In this document: positions 5,510 through 6,014 of the stretch, one piece after another
Numbering within the stretch: the first letter of the stretch is position 1
Layout: each line of letters starts with the position of its first letter
Source of the DNA: an uncultured Eubacteriales bacterium
Lineage (GTDB): Bacteria; Bacillota; Clostridia; Monoglobales; Firm-18
Assembly: GCA_905210885.1 (NCBI GenBank)
Contig: CAJLYO010000115.1
Location: forward strand, 1-6,014
Length of the DNA: 6,014 nucleotides
Direction of reading: 5' to 3'
Notes under the pieces: generated by a model
The model's input: the letters and a program-made list of their open reading frames with translations, nothing else
What the model was told of the DNA's origin: nothing
Databases searched by the model: none
Position numbers and translations under genes: made by a program

Positions 5510-5538
5510 TTGTGTTATGTCTTGTAATGATATATAAT
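5510..5538 (+). promoter_or_regulatory. Candidate promoter of the glycosidase operon with weak -35
   Basis: TATAAT (5533-5538) is perfect, but the hexamer 17 bp upstream, TTGTGT (5510-5515), keeps only the TTG. A good -10 with a poor -35, downstream of a strong inverted repeat, is typical of activator-dependent promoters. Transcription would start near 5545, just before AAGGAGGG (5548-5555). Confidence 0.6.
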
Positions 5539-5560
5539 ACGTCTGTGAAGGAGGGACGAT

Positions 5561-5942
5561 ATGTATAAAATTTCGGTTCCGTTAAACAGCGATAAAACGG
5601 CTTCGGAATGCGATGCGGTTTTAAAACAGCTAAAGCGTGCCGGGGTTGACAGAGTGTTTCTTTCCATAGGTCAGTACAAGACCGATGGGGAAGAACGCAA
5701 AAAGACATTTAAAACACTCAAAGAAAACTGTGAATTTTTTAAAAAACACGGCTTTGACACAGGCGTGTGGATGTGGGCGTTTTACAGTGACGCGCCTACC
5801 GGATTTGAACATATAACAGGGGCAAACGGCGGCGTTAATAAGCAGTTTAAACTGCACAGCTGAGATTTGCGGCGGCCGCGCAGTTGTTTCGGAAATACAG
5901 CCGTTTTCATTTGCGGCATTTGAAATGGAGGAATATATATGA
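5561..5942 (+). pseudogene. Glycosidase-like gene with large internal deletion and frameshift
   Basis: The 5' reading frame gives 100 residues, ending at TGA 5861-5863, with a strong AAGGAGGG (5548-5555) before the ATG. It looks like the start of a TIM-barrel protein: MYKISVPLN strand, helix CDAVLKQLKRAGVDRVFLSI, FFKKHGFDTGVWMWAFYSD. Similar N-termini occur in large putative glycosidases of gut Firmicutes (memory, not a search). It stops after about two barrel strands, far too short to fold as a barrel. In the +1 frame, open from 5817, residues such as EICGGRAVVSEIQPFSFAAFE (about 5862-5924) resemble the last beta strands of a glycosidase C-terminal sandwich, and that frame ends at TGA 5940-5942, overlapping the next start as ATGA. 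I read this as the two ends of one gene joined by an out-of-frame deletion near 5840-5858. An assembly collapse or an independent 100-residue protein are alternatives. Confidence 0.6.
5842..5855. repeat. 14-bp perfect palindrome at the inferred deletion junction
   Basis: GCAGTTTAAACTGC is its own reverse complement and lies where the N-terminal glycosidase frame stops making sense. A second GC-rich 8-bp palindrome, GCGGCCGC, follows at 5872-5879. The first may mark a deletion endpoint; function otherwise unknown. Confidence 0.5.
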
Positions 5943-6014
5943 CAAACTTTAAAATTTACGATTACCCGGCAGAGGAGCATTATGACGGAGAATACACGGT
6001 AGAGGCGGAGGGAA
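5939..6014 (+). CDS. Unidentified protein, N-terminal 25 residues (cut by window edge)
   Basis: ATG at 5939-5941 is preceded by GGAGG (5927-5931) with a 7-bp spacer, and the frame stays open to the right edge. The product begins MTNFKIYDYPAEEHYDGEYTV, with no signal peptide or lipobox. The start overlaps the stop of the preceding remnant frame as ATGA, the usual sign of translational coupling in an operon, so it was probably co-expressed with the glycosidase before that gene decayed. Too little is present to name a family; a carbohydrate-related enzyme is only a guess from context. Confidence 0.7.
   Translation, partial: MTNFKIYDYPAEEHYDGEYTVEAEG

Noticed and set aside
5935..5942. Programmed ribosomal frameshift restoring a full glycosidase
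   Set aside because: Joining the two frames would give only about 127 residues, still far too short for a TIM-barrel enzyme, and no slippery heptamer with a downstream structure is evident near 5840-5863.

Overview
The window looks like chromosomal DNA of an anaerobic, fermentative Firmicute (class Clostridia, probably an uncultured gut or rumen lineage). The support is a long single-chain pyruvate:ferredoxin oxidoreductase of clostridial type, strong AGGAGG-type ribosome binding sites, AT-rich SigA promoters with 17-bp spacers, and a set of carbohydrate genes each paired with an AraC-type regulator. Genus cannot be told from the sequence.

Layout. Positions 1-1079 (minus) hold the N-terminal third of nifJ/PFOR, running off the left edge and served by a perfect-consensus promoter whose -35 box overlaps the stop codon of the next gene. 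Positions 1185-2033 (minus) encode an AraC regulator with an N-terminal cupin-like domain. It is divergent from a Gfo/Idh/MocA-fold protein (2153-3349, plus) that carries the residues of GH109 NAD-dependent alpha-N-acetylgalactosaminidases. The two promoters between them share one palindromic -35 element. Positions 3350-3590 are an RNA island: a promoter lying inside a 9-bp inverted repeat, a degenerate tRNA-Arg(CCU)-like sequence, an intact tRNA-Arg(CCU) with encoded CCA, and a hairpin terminator. Converging on it is a cytoplasmic CE7 acetyl esterase (3596-4561, minus). Upstream of the esterase on the same strand is a PocR-domain AraC regulator (4626-5417, minus). This is divergent from a plus-strand operon whose first gene (5561-5942) is a glycosidase-like gene reduced to its two ends, followed with an ATGA overlap by a gene that runs off the right edge (5939-6014).

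How the parts may work together (inference). Two regulator/target pairs (cupin-AraC with the GH109-like protein; PocR-AraC with the glycosidase operon and possibly the esterase) look like small catabolic modules for modified sugars. The esterase and the GH109-like protein have no signal peptide, so they would act on imported, acetylated oligosaccharides. PFOR would oxidise the resulting pyruvate to acetyl-CoA. The 11-bp inverted repeat at 5455-5487 overlaps the -35 of the PocR regulator and lies upstream of the weak -35 of the divergent operon, an arrangement that suits autorepression plus activation. I see no CRISPR array, transposase, integrase, phage gene or toxin-antitoxin pair. The features most worth a second look are the decayed tRNA beside the intact one, the internally deleted glycosidase, and the two divergent regulatory regions.
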